Source of the DNA: Microbotryomycetes sp. JL201
Taxonomy: Eukaryota; Basidiomycota; Microbotryomycetes
Direction: 5' to 3'
Length of the DNA: 64,000 nt
NCBI GenBank assembly: GCA_033819885.1
Contig: JAQYUZ010000042.1
Location: 1-64,000, forward strand
The notes beneath the pieces are model-generated. The model did not search any database and had not been told where the DNA came from. It was given only the letters and a program-made list of their open reading frames with translations. The number at the start of each line of letters is the position of its first letter. Within the stretch, counting starts at the first letter, position 1. Of the stretch, positions 24,998 to 36,815 are shown in pieces. The translations under genes and the position numbers were made by a program.

Positions 24998-27175
24998 CTA
25001 GTACTCCTCAGCAACCTCCTCGTCATCGCCGGCATCCATGCCGACCTCTTGGTAATCCTTCTCGAGCGCGGCCAAATCCTCTCGGGCTGTGATATCATCG
25101 ACAGTCAGCAAAGCTTTCCGAACATGGAGACTGACTGCGTTGCTTACCTTCGCTGAACTCGCCCTCCTCCATACCTTCGCCGACGTACCAGTGCACGAAC
25201 GCGCGCTTCGAGTACAACAAGTCAAACTTGTGGTCGAGCGTCTGCCACGCGCCAGCAATGGCCGTCGTGTTCGACAGCATGCACAAGCTGCGGCTGACTT
25301 TGGCCAAGTCACCGCCAGGCACGAGAGCCGGGGGCTCGTTGCAGATGCCGAGCTGCAAGAGACATGGTATACACCGTCAGCGACTATACTGCACGCGGTT
25401 GCAGCGTTCGGATATGCACACCTTGAAGCCGGTAGGGCACCAGTCGACAAACTGAATCGTGCGCTTCGTCTTGATGGTCGCGACGGCCGCATTGACGTCC
25501 TTTGGCACAACGTCGCCGCGGTACAAGAGTGCACAGGCCATGTACTTGCCGGAGCGAGGGTCGCACTTGACCATTTGGTTGTTGGGCTCGAAGCACGACA
25601 TGGTCAGCTCCGCAACAGAATTGGCCTCGTGCGACGCCTTTGACGCCGAGATGATGGGCGCGTACGTCGCCAACGGGAAGTGAATACGAGGGAACGGCAC
25701 CAAATTGGTCTGCGTGCGCAAAATTCGCCTTGTCAGCCGAGTCACGCCTTGCTCAAGCAGAACACTCGAAATTGACCTGGAACTCGTTCAAGTCGACATT
25801 GAGCGAACCTGCAAAGCGGAGCGAAGCAGTGACGCTCGAGACAACCTGGGAGTCGAGTGCAAGTGAGCTTGTGTTTGACGTTGTCATGCGCGAAATTGGC
25901 CCACCTGAGCGATCAAACGGTTCAAGTTGCGGAAACCAGGCGACGAGACGCCAAGCTTTGATCGGCAAATGTCGTAGATGGCCTCGTTGTCAATCAAGAA
26001 AGAGCAATCAACGTGCTCGAGCGTGGTGTGGGTCGTGAGGATAGCATTGTAAGGCTCGACGACCGAGTTGCTCTGCGTATCCGAACGAGCATTGAGCGCA
26101 GCACGAGAAAAGTTTGTTCAAGCTGCTCAGCTCACCATCTTGGGCGAAGGGTAAACGGCAAACTCGAGCTTGGACTTTTTGCCATAATCTTGCGAAAGGC
26201 GCTCGAGCAAGAGCGCACCAAAGCCGGAACCCGTTCCACCACCAAAGCTGCAACTCGATTGTCAGGTCAGACACTCGCATCATGAGATTCTGCCGACTGA
26301 CGAGTGGAAGACGAAAAAGCCTTGCAAGCCATTGCAGTTGTCGGCAAGCTTGCGGATCGTCTCGCAGGTCGTGTCGATGAGCTCCTTGCCGACGGTGTAG
26401 TGACCTGTATGATACGCACACGTCAGCGCATTAAAGACTTGTCTCGAGAGCTCCGCGAACGCCGACTGACCGCGAGCATAGTTGTTGGCGGCGTCTTCCT
26501 TGCCGGCGATGAGCGTCTCGGGGTGGAACAAGCCACGGTACTCGCCCGTCTTGATCTCGTCAATCACACCCGGCTCCAAGTCGATAAAGACTGAGCGAGG
26601 GACGTATTTGCCCTGGCGTGTGCAATAACGATGGTCAGCGCCTCGGCGCAAAGACGCGCGTGACGGCGCGCGTGGAACGTGGCGCGTCTGCACGCCAACC
26701 CCAGCCGCGCCTACAGCTGGGCGCTCAAGGGAGACGACGTACCGATCCGGTCTCTGAGAAGAAAGTCGAGAAGCCATCCTGGCCGCCGAGGGGCCCGTTA
26801 GCCGGGTCGAGCGGCAAACCTTCAGGCGAGAGGCCGTGCTCGAGCGTGTACAGCTGCGCGGGGACGGTCAGGAACGCGTGTCACAAGTGGTTCACAGGTC
26901 AAACAAGTCGACTGACCTCCCAACACGAGTTGCCGATCTGTGTGTTGCGGGCAAACACGCGCGCAACAACAACGCGGTCCGTGCGTCCTCGTCAGCCCGG
27001 GTTCTGTATCGCGATGGGCATACCGATGCGAGCAAAAGTGGCTCTGTACTGACCTGGCAACCGGCCTGACCAATGTCTGCACGCGCATGAGCCGGCAAAC
27101 GTGAGCAAACGCGTGGTCGTGTTGGATGAAAACGCGCGTGTCAAAACACTCACGGATAGACAAGACTTCTCGCAT
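24998..27175 (-). CDS. TUB1: Alpha-tubulin
   Basis: Twelve exons (27154-27175, 27054-27076, 26917-26937, 26743-26853, 26471-26612, 26302-26404, 26136-26247, 25905-26072, 25777-25845, 25422-25709, 25148-25352, 24998-25086) give 450 aa, the usual alpha-tubulin length. Landmarks are 'MREVLSIHIGQAGCQ', the GTP-binding 'GGGTGSG', 'WCPTGFK', '[14 protein letters not shown]' and an acidic tail ending in Tyr ('DDEEVAEEY'). It pairs with beta-tubulin in microtubules. The first three exons are only 22, 23 and 21 nt. Intron 26405-26470 is 66 nt with no stop in frame; reading it through would insert 22 residues between 'NNYARG' and 'HYTVGKE'. Conservation shows it must be removed. Confidence 0.97.
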
Positions 27176-27652
27176 CGTGAGCAGACGTGTATTGACTTGG
27201 AAAGGATGAGACGACGATCGGCAAAGGGCTCTGCTTGACTGTAGGCTTGCAAGTTACGAAGCCTGGTCGAGAGCGCGTGAAGCAAAGCGCGACTGCGCAC
27301 GCGCACGGCAGACGACAGCAAAGGGACTACGCTTGCGCTCACAAGAAGCACTGACGCATGTCAGCGGACAATCACAGCCTATTAGAGCCCGCCATGCACA
27401 TTTTGTTTATTTCATTTACAGACGCGCCCCCTGTCCGAGATATTGTGCCAAACGGCCCGACAGCACTCGCGCCAGGCTCTACACGCAAATTTCAAGTATA
27501 GAACGCTGAATATTCGGGCGGGCTATACGTATGGACCACGTGGATACCGCCGAGATTGCACCGCTTTTCGCAACCTCCGCGGCTTCACCTATCGCAATTT
27601 TTACTTCTGCTTGCCAACCAAGCGTTGGCATCTATCCGCATCCCCATTCTCA
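27176..27652. promoter_or_regulatory. Divergent promoter, alpha-tubulin / family-1 member A
   Basis: 477 bp lie between the outward-facing starts. It contains a 13-mer ATTAGAGCCCGCC at 27381-27393 that recurs exactly at 50170-50182. No gene. Confidence 0.45.
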
Positions 27653-28517
27653 ATGAGCAGCCCATTCTTTCCGCAGCGGCGCATTGTTTCGCCCTTAGAA
27701 TTATGGATTGAATTGCCACTGGCATCCTCGAACGGCGTTTCGTACTCGGTGCAAATTGACGGTAATGGCTATCGGCACTGGTCCAAAACCCAATTACGGG
27801 GTGGACATAGATTTGCAGGCAAGTTTGGCTTGCAACGGTGTGGCCTTGTTACGTAGATTGCTCACCGTCAGCGCGCGGGCACAGCAATCTTGGACGAAAG
27901 TCTCGGCACTGAAGATTTCATTCGAGTGCCTCCCCCTCTTGTCGGTGATCCAGATCGACTGGCACTCGATATTCGCCTCAAAGCCCCTACTGATGAGGAA
28001 TTTGAGAACTTGTGGCGTTTGGTCTGGCTCAGCGAATTTCTGACGGATCCTCGCAACCATACTGACAAGTGGAAAGATGTCAGCTGTTTAACTACAGCTG
28101 ATATAGACTCGCGAACTGATCAGCAAGTACATAGCGCGTTCGACGTTTGCAGCACCGGACTGAGGGTGGCGTGCGGTTTTGGACAGCCATTCAGAGGGCT
28201 CATCGGGATATTTTATTACACAAGGAGGCCCAACATGGCGTTGTGAGGCAGATTGCTTGTGCGAACCGTTCAACTTGCTCAGCTTGCCTTGTCTACAGGC
28301 CGGCCACCGTCTCAATCCCCCCGAAATTCAGTCAATCATGGCCAAATTTCCTTTCTTGCGAGACTTTTCCGAAAGGCTCGACTGCGCACTGTCGGTAAAT
28401 CATCCGTTTCGCACCGGACGAGCGGCCTTTCTCCACAGCGTGCATTCAGCCAACCAGGAAGCAATCGAGGCGGCTTCTGATCCAACAACTTCTGATTTTT
28501 CTATGGCATCCGACTGA
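27653..28517 (+). CDS. Orphan tandem family 1, member A
   Basis: Four exons (27653-27818, 27885-28078, 28153-28242, 28299-28517) give 222 aa. I do not recognise the protein. There is no signal peptide or membrane segment. Exon 1 starts 'MSSPFFPQ' and has a W/Y-rich strand-like stretch ('LWIELPL', 'GYRHWSK'). Exon 2 carries 'FIRVPPPLVG' and an acidic helix with 'LVWLSEFL'. Exon 3 has 'RFWTAIQRAHRDIL'. Exon 4 has 'GHRLNPPEI' and 'KFPFLRDFSERL'. All recur in members B-E downstream. Intron 1 uses a GC donor (GCAAGT) where member B has GTGCGT at the same place. The last intron of B-E is absent here. Confidence 0.7.
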
Positions 28518-28827
28518 CAGTTGACTGTAGTGGGTGGAATGAAGGCTTTGAGCTTTGTGCTCGGATCAACAGGTCTCATTTACTGTTGCGGACGCCCTGC
28601 CATGGTACCACACTGTCCTCGTTGCTGGGGCTGAGCCATTTTGGTATCGGTTCTTTCGAAGAAAAGGGTATAGAAGTGAATAAAGCTAGAACCGCTCATC
28701 TCGGCCCTGCAAACTGCCTGCAGCGCCATGTATTTTCTGTGCACCGCTTTTGCGGCAGCAAGTCCACGGGGCGATATCCTCTTGGCAGGTTGAACAAATC
28801 GGCCTTGTCTCGTAGAGCACCTTCTTC
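28518..28827. other. Intergenic, members A/B
   Basis: 310 bp between two same-strand family members. It presumably holds the promoter of B. No gene seen. Confidence 0.45.
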
Positions 28828-29729
28828 ATGAGCAGCCCTTTTCATCCACAGCAGCGTAGCAGATCGCCATCAGCATGGATCACGTTGCCACTGACGGCAC
28901 CGGACGGGTCGTGGCATTACACAATCAGAGTTGCACATGACGGAAAGAGGCACTGGGTCAAAGACAAGTCAGACGGAGCTCGGAGAACAGCAGGTGCGTC
29001 GAGTTGCGATTGTAGCAGAGTGCTATCTCAAACAAGGCCTGATCAGCTGCGGCAGCAGATGACTTTGTACAGGTGCCACCACTCCTTGTTGGCAGGACAG
29101 AGTATCTTCCGTCTTTCAGTACCATGCACAATCACGCACATGAAATCAAGCTTGAAGCTCAAGATGACGAAGAATTCAAGAAAAAATGGATTTTGGTTTG
29201 GATGGCAGAGATTGTCACGCAGCCCTCGTATCACAGTGAGGAGTGGAGAAGACGTGCGCAGCTCGTTGCGGGCAAAAGAGAGGGTGAGCCACTTGCAGCC
29301 GCTCCTCTCGCCAGATTTTGGTTTGAAATGTGCGCAGCCCATCGTGACATCCTCAGTGCAAAAGACGTTCAGTGGCACGTGGTAAGAATAAAAAAAAAAA
29401 ATCTGCATACTTCTGATCTCACAAGGATTTTCCATCTGCCGACAGATCGGACATCGCAACAACTCTGTGCCTGACCTCGAGCGAATCTTTGCCAAATGGC
29501 CATTTCTTCGAGATTTTGCCGCTCGAGTACGTTTCATCCTTCATCAGACCTGGCGATTCGCTCACCACGCCGCGGCTACAAACAGCTTGACGATGCACTC
29601 ACATCAGACACCCCCTTTCGTCGTGGCCGAGAGCTGCATTTAGCCAACGTCGAATTCTCAAACTCGCGTCAGATTGACAGCTATGAATTGCCCTCTTCTT
29701 CGCCAGACCATTTTTCCTCCTCACAGTAA
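28828..29729 (+). CDS. Orphan tandem family 1, member B
   Basis: Four exons (28828-28993, 29056-29381, 29446-29526, 29586-29729) give 238 aa. Exon 1 is 166 nt, exactly as in member A, and opens alike ('MSSPFHPQ', 'AWITLPL', 'GKRHWVK'). Exon 2 fuses the regions that are exons 2 and 3 in other members: 'FVQVPPLLVG', 'ILVWMAEIV' and 'RFWFEMCAAHRDIL'. Exon 3 has 'GHRNNSV' and 'KWPFLRDFAAR'; exon 4 has 'DTPFRRGR', as in A. A and B are the closest pair. Function unknown; no known domain, signal peptide or membrane segment. A run of A follows the exon 2 donor. Confidence 0.7.
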
Positions 29730-29938
29730 AATTCTGAGGGCCTTTGTGACAAAACTGGATGTTAGAGCAGATAGTCTGCATGGGCACTACATTCTTCATT
29801 CCAATATGTCTTGGGCTTGCCCAAAAGTTGCAATAGATGTCTTAGGAGCTACAACTGCCAACAAACTCCAAACTCCGGCCGTCGGCATCGCAGTGATTCT
29901 CTTCACCAAGCTGGGACACCTCTCAGCTTCTTGCTCGC

Positions 29939-31105
29939 ATGCCCGGCAATATATACTTTCCGGATCGCCGCACTCCTGGCTCCCTGGCACCACGTGTTGG
30001 GCTGCCACACATGCAGCGAGGCGGCGACGACCTCCACGTCCCTCAGAACCCACCAACCTCCCGACCTGGCTCGCCAGCACCAGAATCAAGAGCTCCTTTG
30101 ACCTTTGATCCTTTGCCAGAAAGCGATCAAGTGAACAGAATTGAACTCGTTCACGGCAAAACCTTCGTCTGGGAACCGAGGCAGATCGATTGCAACACAT
30201 GGGTTTACGCACAAACACGAGTACGATCTAATGCGAGACCAGGTGGGTGGCGTACCTGAAATTTTCAAAGCAATTCTGATTGGCCGGCTTCAGTTTTTAC
30301 CACTTTGCCACCTCTGTTGACAAGCGCCAGCACGAATCGCTTCAGAGACCTTGGTTTGACATGGGAGCAAGAAGGGTGGCTTGCCGATGAAAAGAAAATG
30401 GAGGCAGTACTGTGCGCAAGCTCGGCAAGAGAGCTAGTCCTGAAATTCAAGGCCCTTTGTTGGGCTGAATTGTTGTGCTTGCATTATCCTGTGGAGTCCG
30501 TTGCAGCTCGATGGCGTCAAGTGAGCCCAGGTTGGATCGCTTCCGGCCGATTACTGACAAAGCTCAGTGCAGCAATGTGCGGCAGATTTGAGCGTCAGCG
30601 AACCCGAAATTGCGGCGAAAATTGCTGCGTTTTACAAAGAATTGCGTCAAGCTCACGTTCAGCTACTGAGAGCGCACGTACGCCAAGCCAAGCATGTGAG
30701 TCATTCACGTTTGCTTCTTAACAGAAAACTGCTGTTCATGCGTTGCTCAAAAGCAGGAACCAGCAGCCCGTCTTCAAAGATACCAGCCAGAAGCGCTCAT
30801 ACAGCAAATTCTAGCGCAATATCCTCTCATGAGATCGTTTTCGGTCAGAGTGAGTCAAAGCAAAATGTGGCAGTCTGCGTTTGAGGCGCCAAGTTGATTT
30901 TCAATGGTCTTGTTCATCAAAACAGCTTGCACAAGACTTGTCCAGACCCGCAAACCTTCCGCAACACAAAGACTGGGACGTTGAGAACATCCAGCTGATG
31001 CGTAGGCTGCGAGCCGCCCAAACGCTCGCGCAGTCGATATGCAACAAGTTTTTGCAGCAAGGTCACAGTGACGTCTCAAGCAGCGAGAATGAAGGTGAAG
31101 CTTAG
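29939..31105 (+). CDS. Orphan tandem family 1, member C
   Basis: Five exons (29939-30242, 30294-30520, 30573-30695, 30757-30849, 30926-31105) give 308 aa, the longest member. Exon 1 adds a Pro/Arg/Ser-rich region of about 70 residues before the family's aromatic stretch ('FVWEPRQ', 'WVYAQ'). Exon 2 has 'LPPLLT' and 'KALCWAELL', exon 3 a helix 'YKELRQAHVQLL', exon 4 'ILAQYPLMRSFSVR'. Exon 5 is a long helix ending in an acidic Ser tail. Intron phases are 1, 0, 0, 0, as in D and E. Residue identity to A and B is low; membership rests on exon order, phase and motifs. Confidence 0.62.
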
Positions 31106-31296
31106 TTTACTCATTGATTCAACGTGACCTGAAAATGGCGCAATTTTGGTCCCTGTGCACCAGAATCAGACTTGCAACCGGTCCGTAGCCGGCCGGTCCA
31201 TGGATCCAGTTGCATTTCTCCGCGGCCTTTTCCCCCGCGGTTGGCCCGCCTGCAGCCTTATTTGTAGTACGTTGCCTTTCAAGCGTTTCTTGCTGC

Positions 31297-32399
31297 ATGC
31301 CTGACGAAGAGTATGTGCCACACCGCCGTCTTCTTGGCCGAGTCGTGAACGTGAGAAGGCCGTCAATCTCATCTTTGCAAGATTCTGAGGAAACCGGATC
31401 GGAAAGCAACGCCAGGCAAGACACTCTCGGGCCCAGTGTTGAGCTAGGTTTTATACCTCTGGACTTGCACGTGAATGTCGACCCAATTTTCAAGCGAGGC
31501 ATCCAATTTTTTGGATGGATGCCCCAACCATTTGCAAATTTTGACGGTCGAGAAGGCTGGCGATATGAAGCTGTTTCATTGACAAGCTCGTGTCCGGATA
31601 TCACCTGTACGAGTAAAAGTCATTTTTGCGCATCATTCGCAAGCAAAATCGCAGTGCGCTGATGGCTGATGTGACGTGCTTAGTGCGCAAACAGTACATT
31701 CTTCCGCCTCCCTTTACGTACACACGACCAAACCATTTCTCAGAGATGCAACAGCTGGTTGGGCCGACTTTGCAAGCTTTGCGGCTGCGAATATTTGCCG
31801 TATTTTACAGCGAATTACTGTGTGAACGCTATCCAAATGTCATTCACTTCAACGTTTGGAATACTGTTGGTGCCTGAAGAGCCAGATGCGCCTACTTGCT
31901 CTGACTGTAAATTTTGCAGGGCTGTCAGCTGTTGCTGCGTCAGGCAGCTAGATCAGGCCAAGATCCCGAAATCAAGTTCTTCTTTCAGCAAGTCCGAACG
32001 GCGCACATTGAACTGCTCAAGTGCATAGACATGCTCAACGCATTGCAAGCGGTAGCAGAACAATATCTCAACACTGCTTCTGTGTGTGGCGCTCATACAA
32101 ATACTCTCATAGGCGGGACATACCCACAACATGATCACCGAGCTGCAGCCACAACATCGCATTGAGACTATCTTGTCTCAATTCCCCTTCTTGCGTGGCT
32201 TTGTGCAAAGGGCAAGATTCGGTGACACTCATGAAGCAATATGCATCTGATCAGACTGCTTCGCCATTCCCAGCTTGAACAAGACTACACAGCTCCGGCT
32301 TGCTGGTACCATGAACATCCAAATGAGCGTTGGTCGTATTTGAAATCCGATTTGATGCGCAGGCGATTGATCGCAAAGGAAATGGTACAAGGCCAATGA
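31297..32399 (+). CDS. Orphan tandem family 1, member D
   Basis: Five exons (31297-31606, 31684-31865, 31920-32051, 32113-32211, 32274-32399) give 282 aa. Exon 1 has an acidic Ser-rich region, then 'FFGWMPQPF' and 'EGWRYEAV'. Exon 2 has 'YILPPPFTY' and 'FAVFYSELL', exon 3 'FFQQVRTAHIELL'. Exon 4 has 'AGHTHN' and 'ILSQFPFLRGFVQR', exon 5 'LEQDYTAPACW' and 'LMRRRLIAKEM', close to the last exon of C. The last intron (32212-32273) has a GC donor (GCAAGA); only this splice reaches the C-like final exon in frame. Function unknown. Confidence 0.6.
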
Positions 32400-32922
32400 C
32401 GGCATATCAACGCTGGGCTATGTTGCAACATTGTCATCTTTCTCGGATTTAGTTACTGAATCGCCCTTGGCAGGTTGCGAGCTCCGCGGCAGCAAAAACT
32501 TGCCTTCTTTTCCTCATGTCGCGTCTCCAAAAAAAACTCGCGTAAGAATCTTGATCAAAAATATCAAGACCAATGGGTTGCTAAGACTGAGCGACCTTCA
32601 GCTTGATGATGATCTCAGACAGAAACACTCAAACCTCATCCGTCGCCGGCAACTATCCGATTCGTTACATCCTACCCCGACGTGGGCATTTCCTGCGAGC
32701 AGGGCGCCGAATGTGTTTGCACTGAACAATTTTCGCTGAAGAGTATGAAGGGAGATTGCTGGAATAGGAACGACGAATGACGTAGCACAAGAGAATCGCT
32801 GCCTTCGCCGTTCCTTGTCAGGGGCTTTGGATGTGTCTTCGTCCGCGGCGAAAACGTTATGATGCTTGATTGCGGCAAGTCACATCTTCGAGCTCTCCTT
32901 TGTAATCTTTCGGCCACGTACA
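32400..32922. other. Intergenic, members D/E
   Basis: 523 bp on the same strand. I looked for another family copy and found no exon with the FPFLRDF or AHRDIL motif. Confidence 0.45.
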
Positions 32923-33863
32923 ATGCCAGGAGGCCACCATGAAGGCCACTCGTCGCGATGGGTTGGCCCGGGGCCTCCCTGGTCATCGTACCCGTTAATT
33001 GTGGCAAGTAATCAGAGTCGCTGGATGGCGGTGCGCTCGCCAGATGATGGCCAGTACCATTACCAATTACTGCCTCGTGGAAGTGTAGCGCACATTCCAA
33101 TCTGTCAGTCTTGCAGTAGCACGCGCCCCCATGTAAGGCTTGATCAAATCATAGGCTCATACATTCTTTTTTCCTCTTTCTTCTGATGTTATGTTCAGCT
33201 CGGTTCAGTCCAGACTCCAGTATCCAATTGCCGCCATGCCTTACAATCACCCAGTGTCACTATTTTCAAGAGTGCAAGCAGCTGTCAGGCAGCTCAATCG
33301 AGGAACTCAGGGCTCGTTTACGTCTGACATGGTTGAGCGAGGCGCTTGCGATTCGACTGGCGCCGCCCGAGCACATACGTGCTTGGGAAATGGTACGAAA
33401 GAATCAGCTTCCGCGGATTTCATTCTCTGACAGTGTGCCAATACAGGAGCTTCCACTGATTATAGTCCGTCACGAAAGCCGTAAACAATTTTGGAATCAA
33501 GTGCACTCTGCCCACCAGCGCTTGTTCAGGCTCAAGTTGGAGCAGCACGGCCTTCGGACATCGCGAGTGAGGGAGAAATTTACTGCATACCTGTCACCTG
33601 CGACTAACGTAGCACCACAATTCGCCAATAGTCGCACGATTCACAAGCCGAGATGGCCGATATTTTGCGGGATTTTCCCCATTTGAGTGGCCTCGAACAT
33701 CGAGTACGTGCTTGACACTGTGCCCGGTTCTACACAGACTCAATTCACTGACTTTGTCCTCAAGCTGGACCGGGATTTGCCGAGCACTGGTAGCTTTACA
33801 TCGCCTTTCGCGCAGCGTTATCTTGCTTTTCATGCGGACAGCGCCGACTCGGACAGTGATTAG
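32923..33863 (+). CDS. Orphan tandem family 1, member E
   Basis: Five exons (32923-33103, 33199-33392, 33447-33566, 33632-33703, 33738-33863) give 230 aa. Exon 2 is 194 nt, the same as in member A, and exon 5 is 126 nt, the same as in D. Motifs are 'WSSYPLIV' (exon 1), 'IQLPPCLT' and 'RLTWLSEAL' (exon 2), 'QFWNQVHSAHQRL' (exon 3) and 'ILRDFPHLSGLEHR' (exon 4). The tail is acidic ('DSADSDSD'). The intron between exons 2 and 3 has no stop in frame, so retention would add 18 residues. The last intron is only 34 nt. Function unknown. Confidence 0.6.
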
Positions 33864-34283
33864 CAGCGTTCAATTTGCTCTGAAATATATCTGCCGACGA
33901 GTGTGCATATCGCACAAGGATATCTGTCGCAAGTTGGCATCCTTTCCATGTTACAGTATGAGCTTTGAGCGTTCACGGCTCGAGACATTTTCGAAACCTG
34001 GCGCAAATTGCTTTTGCGGTCGGGACGCAATCATGTAATTTCAATCTCAATCGCCCTCATTCGTGATTACTATGTACCAGAAACACAGACTATTCGGACA
34101 ATCAGAAGCTGGAGCCCCACATCGGCGGGCGGCATCTCTCGTTTTGGACGAGAGACTCCGGCCCGGTTTATTAGCATTCAGGGAAGAGCGGGGCCCAGGC
34201 GCAAGCATGCTGATGCTCTGAGCTTGAACAGCTCAGTCGTCGGCTGCATCTGTCGACGGTCACGACCTGTGGCGCTTGGGGAG
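33864..34283. other. Intergenic, family 1 / Zn2Cys6 regulator
   Basis: 420 bp upstream of the regulator gene. No gene seen; it should hold that gene's promoter. Confidence 0.45.
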
Positions 34284-36726
34284 ATGGCGGCAAACGACGA
34301 CGGGTCAATGCGGTTACCTTTCCCTTCGACAACCGTCGGGGCAGCCCTGGCACCGTCACGCGCCCACACTCTCAGCGCCGATGCAGTCAGACAGCTTAAT
34401 TCGGCGCTTGCAACAGTTGCCGAACTGGCGCAGGCCGAAGACCAAAACATGAGCGCACGGAACTCGCGCAGGCGGCGAGCAGCTGCAGCAGCCCAAGCTG
34501 ACGACATACCGGTGACAACGACAAAGTCTTGCACCGCATGTCGCCGAGCCAAGAACCGCTGCATGCCGAGCGACGACCCGCAGACCTGCCAACGGTGTTT
34601 GACGCTCAAACAACCCTGCGAGCATCCCATCTCGCAAAACCGAGGGCCAAAGAAGCGCTCCAGCAGGCAAGACTATGCTGAACCTTGCCGCCGCCATTCC
34701 TTCGAGCTGACACACTCTTCGCGCACAGAACTCAGCGAGCCTTGCAGGCTATTCAACGCAATATACAGGCAGCACTAAATGGTCAGGTGATTGAAGACAA
34801 TGCCGACGACGATGAAAGTCAAAGTGAAGAGTGAGTCCTGGCGATCTGCGCATTCGACATCGGCTCACGCCACAAATTACAGGGGCGAGTGTGGCACGAG
34901 TCTGCTCAGAAATCCGCTTGCCCTTCTGGCTCACCAAGCGCAAATCCGACTCGACACGACTCACAGCGGCGCTCCTGTCGACGAGTCTTCCCAAGAACCC
35001 ACAGCTCGGGCTTCACTGCAGCAGGACGAACACAGTTCGGCTCTAGACCCTGTCACTTGCGGCATCATCACCATCGACGAGCTCGAGCGCTTGCACCGCT
35101 TGTACTTTACGCGACTGCACCCGTTCCTCTGGCTCCTGGTACCAGAACTTCACACAGTCGACAATCTACGACGACGCTCGGCATTCCTGACGACGAGTCT
35201 TGCTTTTGTCGCCTCGACCTTCGATCCCTTGTCTCCACCTCTGACGCCCCTGTTGGAGCGTCACGCGCACGGCCTTGCAGTTCACGCATTCGAGAAAGGC
35301 TGGAAAACGATCGAGACCATACAAGCATATTTTCTCTTGTCGTGAGCAGATGGTCATCCTGACGTTCTCCGTGAAGCGAGACTAAGCGAGTCTATTTGCG
35401 TTCACCAGTCACTGGGCGTCGCCTGTGTCAAACAATGTCGAAGACCGAGCGTTCCAATTCCTTGGGCAGGCATGGCGTATCGCCGTCGAAATCCACCTTG
35501 AAAGTTCGTCGGCCTCGGACATTGTGGATAACGGACCACTGCAACGCGCGCATATAGATTTACTTGTCAAAGACCGAAAAGTGACATGGCTGCTGCTGTT
35601 CTGCGGGGAACTTGCGTGAGCCAGTTCATCATACCAATCCGTTACGTTAATAAGCTTGTGTTCCTGCGTCCCAGCATCTGCGTGCAGACCGGACGCTTGC
35701 AGACAATGCGACTACCGCCCATACCAAGTGAGGACAGTGCTTCTTGAGCGGCTATCTCATACTCACTCCAAGCCATGTCTTCAGACTTTACCTTTTCACC
35801 CTCGAATCTGCCGCCTGAGCTGCCGGACTACAACTATGCCGCGAACATGCAGGTCAACATCATTCTCGCGCGCTCAATTCAACTTTCCGATCAGCTCCGC
35901 GAAAAGGGCGAAGCAGCCACCTCGTTTGTGGCGTTCTGGAAGCCCGCCATGGCCGAATGGCGTGCGAAATGGCCCGACATCAACTCTTATATCAATATTC
36001 ATGCCGAGAATAATACTATTCTGCTCAACTTCATGACATTGCGATTGCGAGGCGCCTCAACGGCGAGCATTCTGGACGAATGCAGGAACGCAGCGATCAG
36101 AACAGTCGACAGGGTAGCAACGTGGGGCGACTTTCTCACCGTCGATCTGCGTTACGCTTCGAATTTTGCGGTTGTCAACATGGCGTGAGTCGCGTGCGGT
36201 ATGCATGGAGACCAGGTCGACTGACAGTCATGTATTATCTAGCTACGGAGCGATGCTGTTGCTGCAATTAACGCTCAACCTTGATCAGCACGTAGACGCA
36301 GCGACTCTGAACAAAATACGGGTCGTGGCAACAACATTACGGCAAATCGGTCAATTTCGACACGTTTTTTCGATCGCGTCACTCTATTCGCAGCGCATCT
36401 TCGCACTCGTCGAGAAACTGGCTTCAGAGGAGAGTGAATCCCAATTTGACCAATGTGGTCTGCAGCAGCTTGGCTCAGGTGATGCCATGTCGGAGTCGAC
36501 TATGTCCCCTTCGGCCACCATTCCATTGCCGCTCGATGACGGGGTCTTGAACGCGACCATGAATATCATCGATGAATCGAACCTTGACGCATACTCAACG
36601 ACAAATTGCTTTAGTTCATGCTTCACCATGCAGTCGACGACCGACTTTCTTGGAATGACGGCGCATGACCCAATGCTTGCCTGGACGTGGGGAACGAGTG
36701 TAGAACAATCCATGCCTATGTTTTAA
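34284..36726 (+). CDS. Zn(II)2Cys6 transcription factor, probable regulator of the adjacent amidase/nitrilase genes
   Basis: Seven exons (34284-34666, 34729-34830, 34883-35341, 35409-35615, 35675-35727, 35785-36184, 36243-36726) give 695 aa. The zinc cluster reads 'CTACRRAKNRC', then 'CQRCLTLKQPC', near residues 84-112, followed by a basic linker ('RGPKKRSSR'). The middle region has 'LYFTRLHPFLW', 'ETIQAYFLLSHW' and 'AWRIAVEIHL', the xylanolytic/fungal-TF pattern. The C-terminus is acidic and Ser-rich. Intron 1 (34667-34728) has a GC donor (GCAAGA) and no usable GT nearby. It ends 89 bp from the amidase stop, the two genes being convergent. The regulatory link is inferred from position only. 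Confidence 0.87.
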
Positions 36727-36815
36727 TGATCTTAACGCGCTGGTACAACTTTATTATATGCCAAATAGGCAGATCCTACGAATTTGCGCGGGACAATCTA
36801 TTTCGAAAGCGAGGT

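Noticed and set aside
27653-33863. Secreted effector identity for family 1
   Set aside because: None of the five starts has a signal peptide or a Cys-rich mature region.
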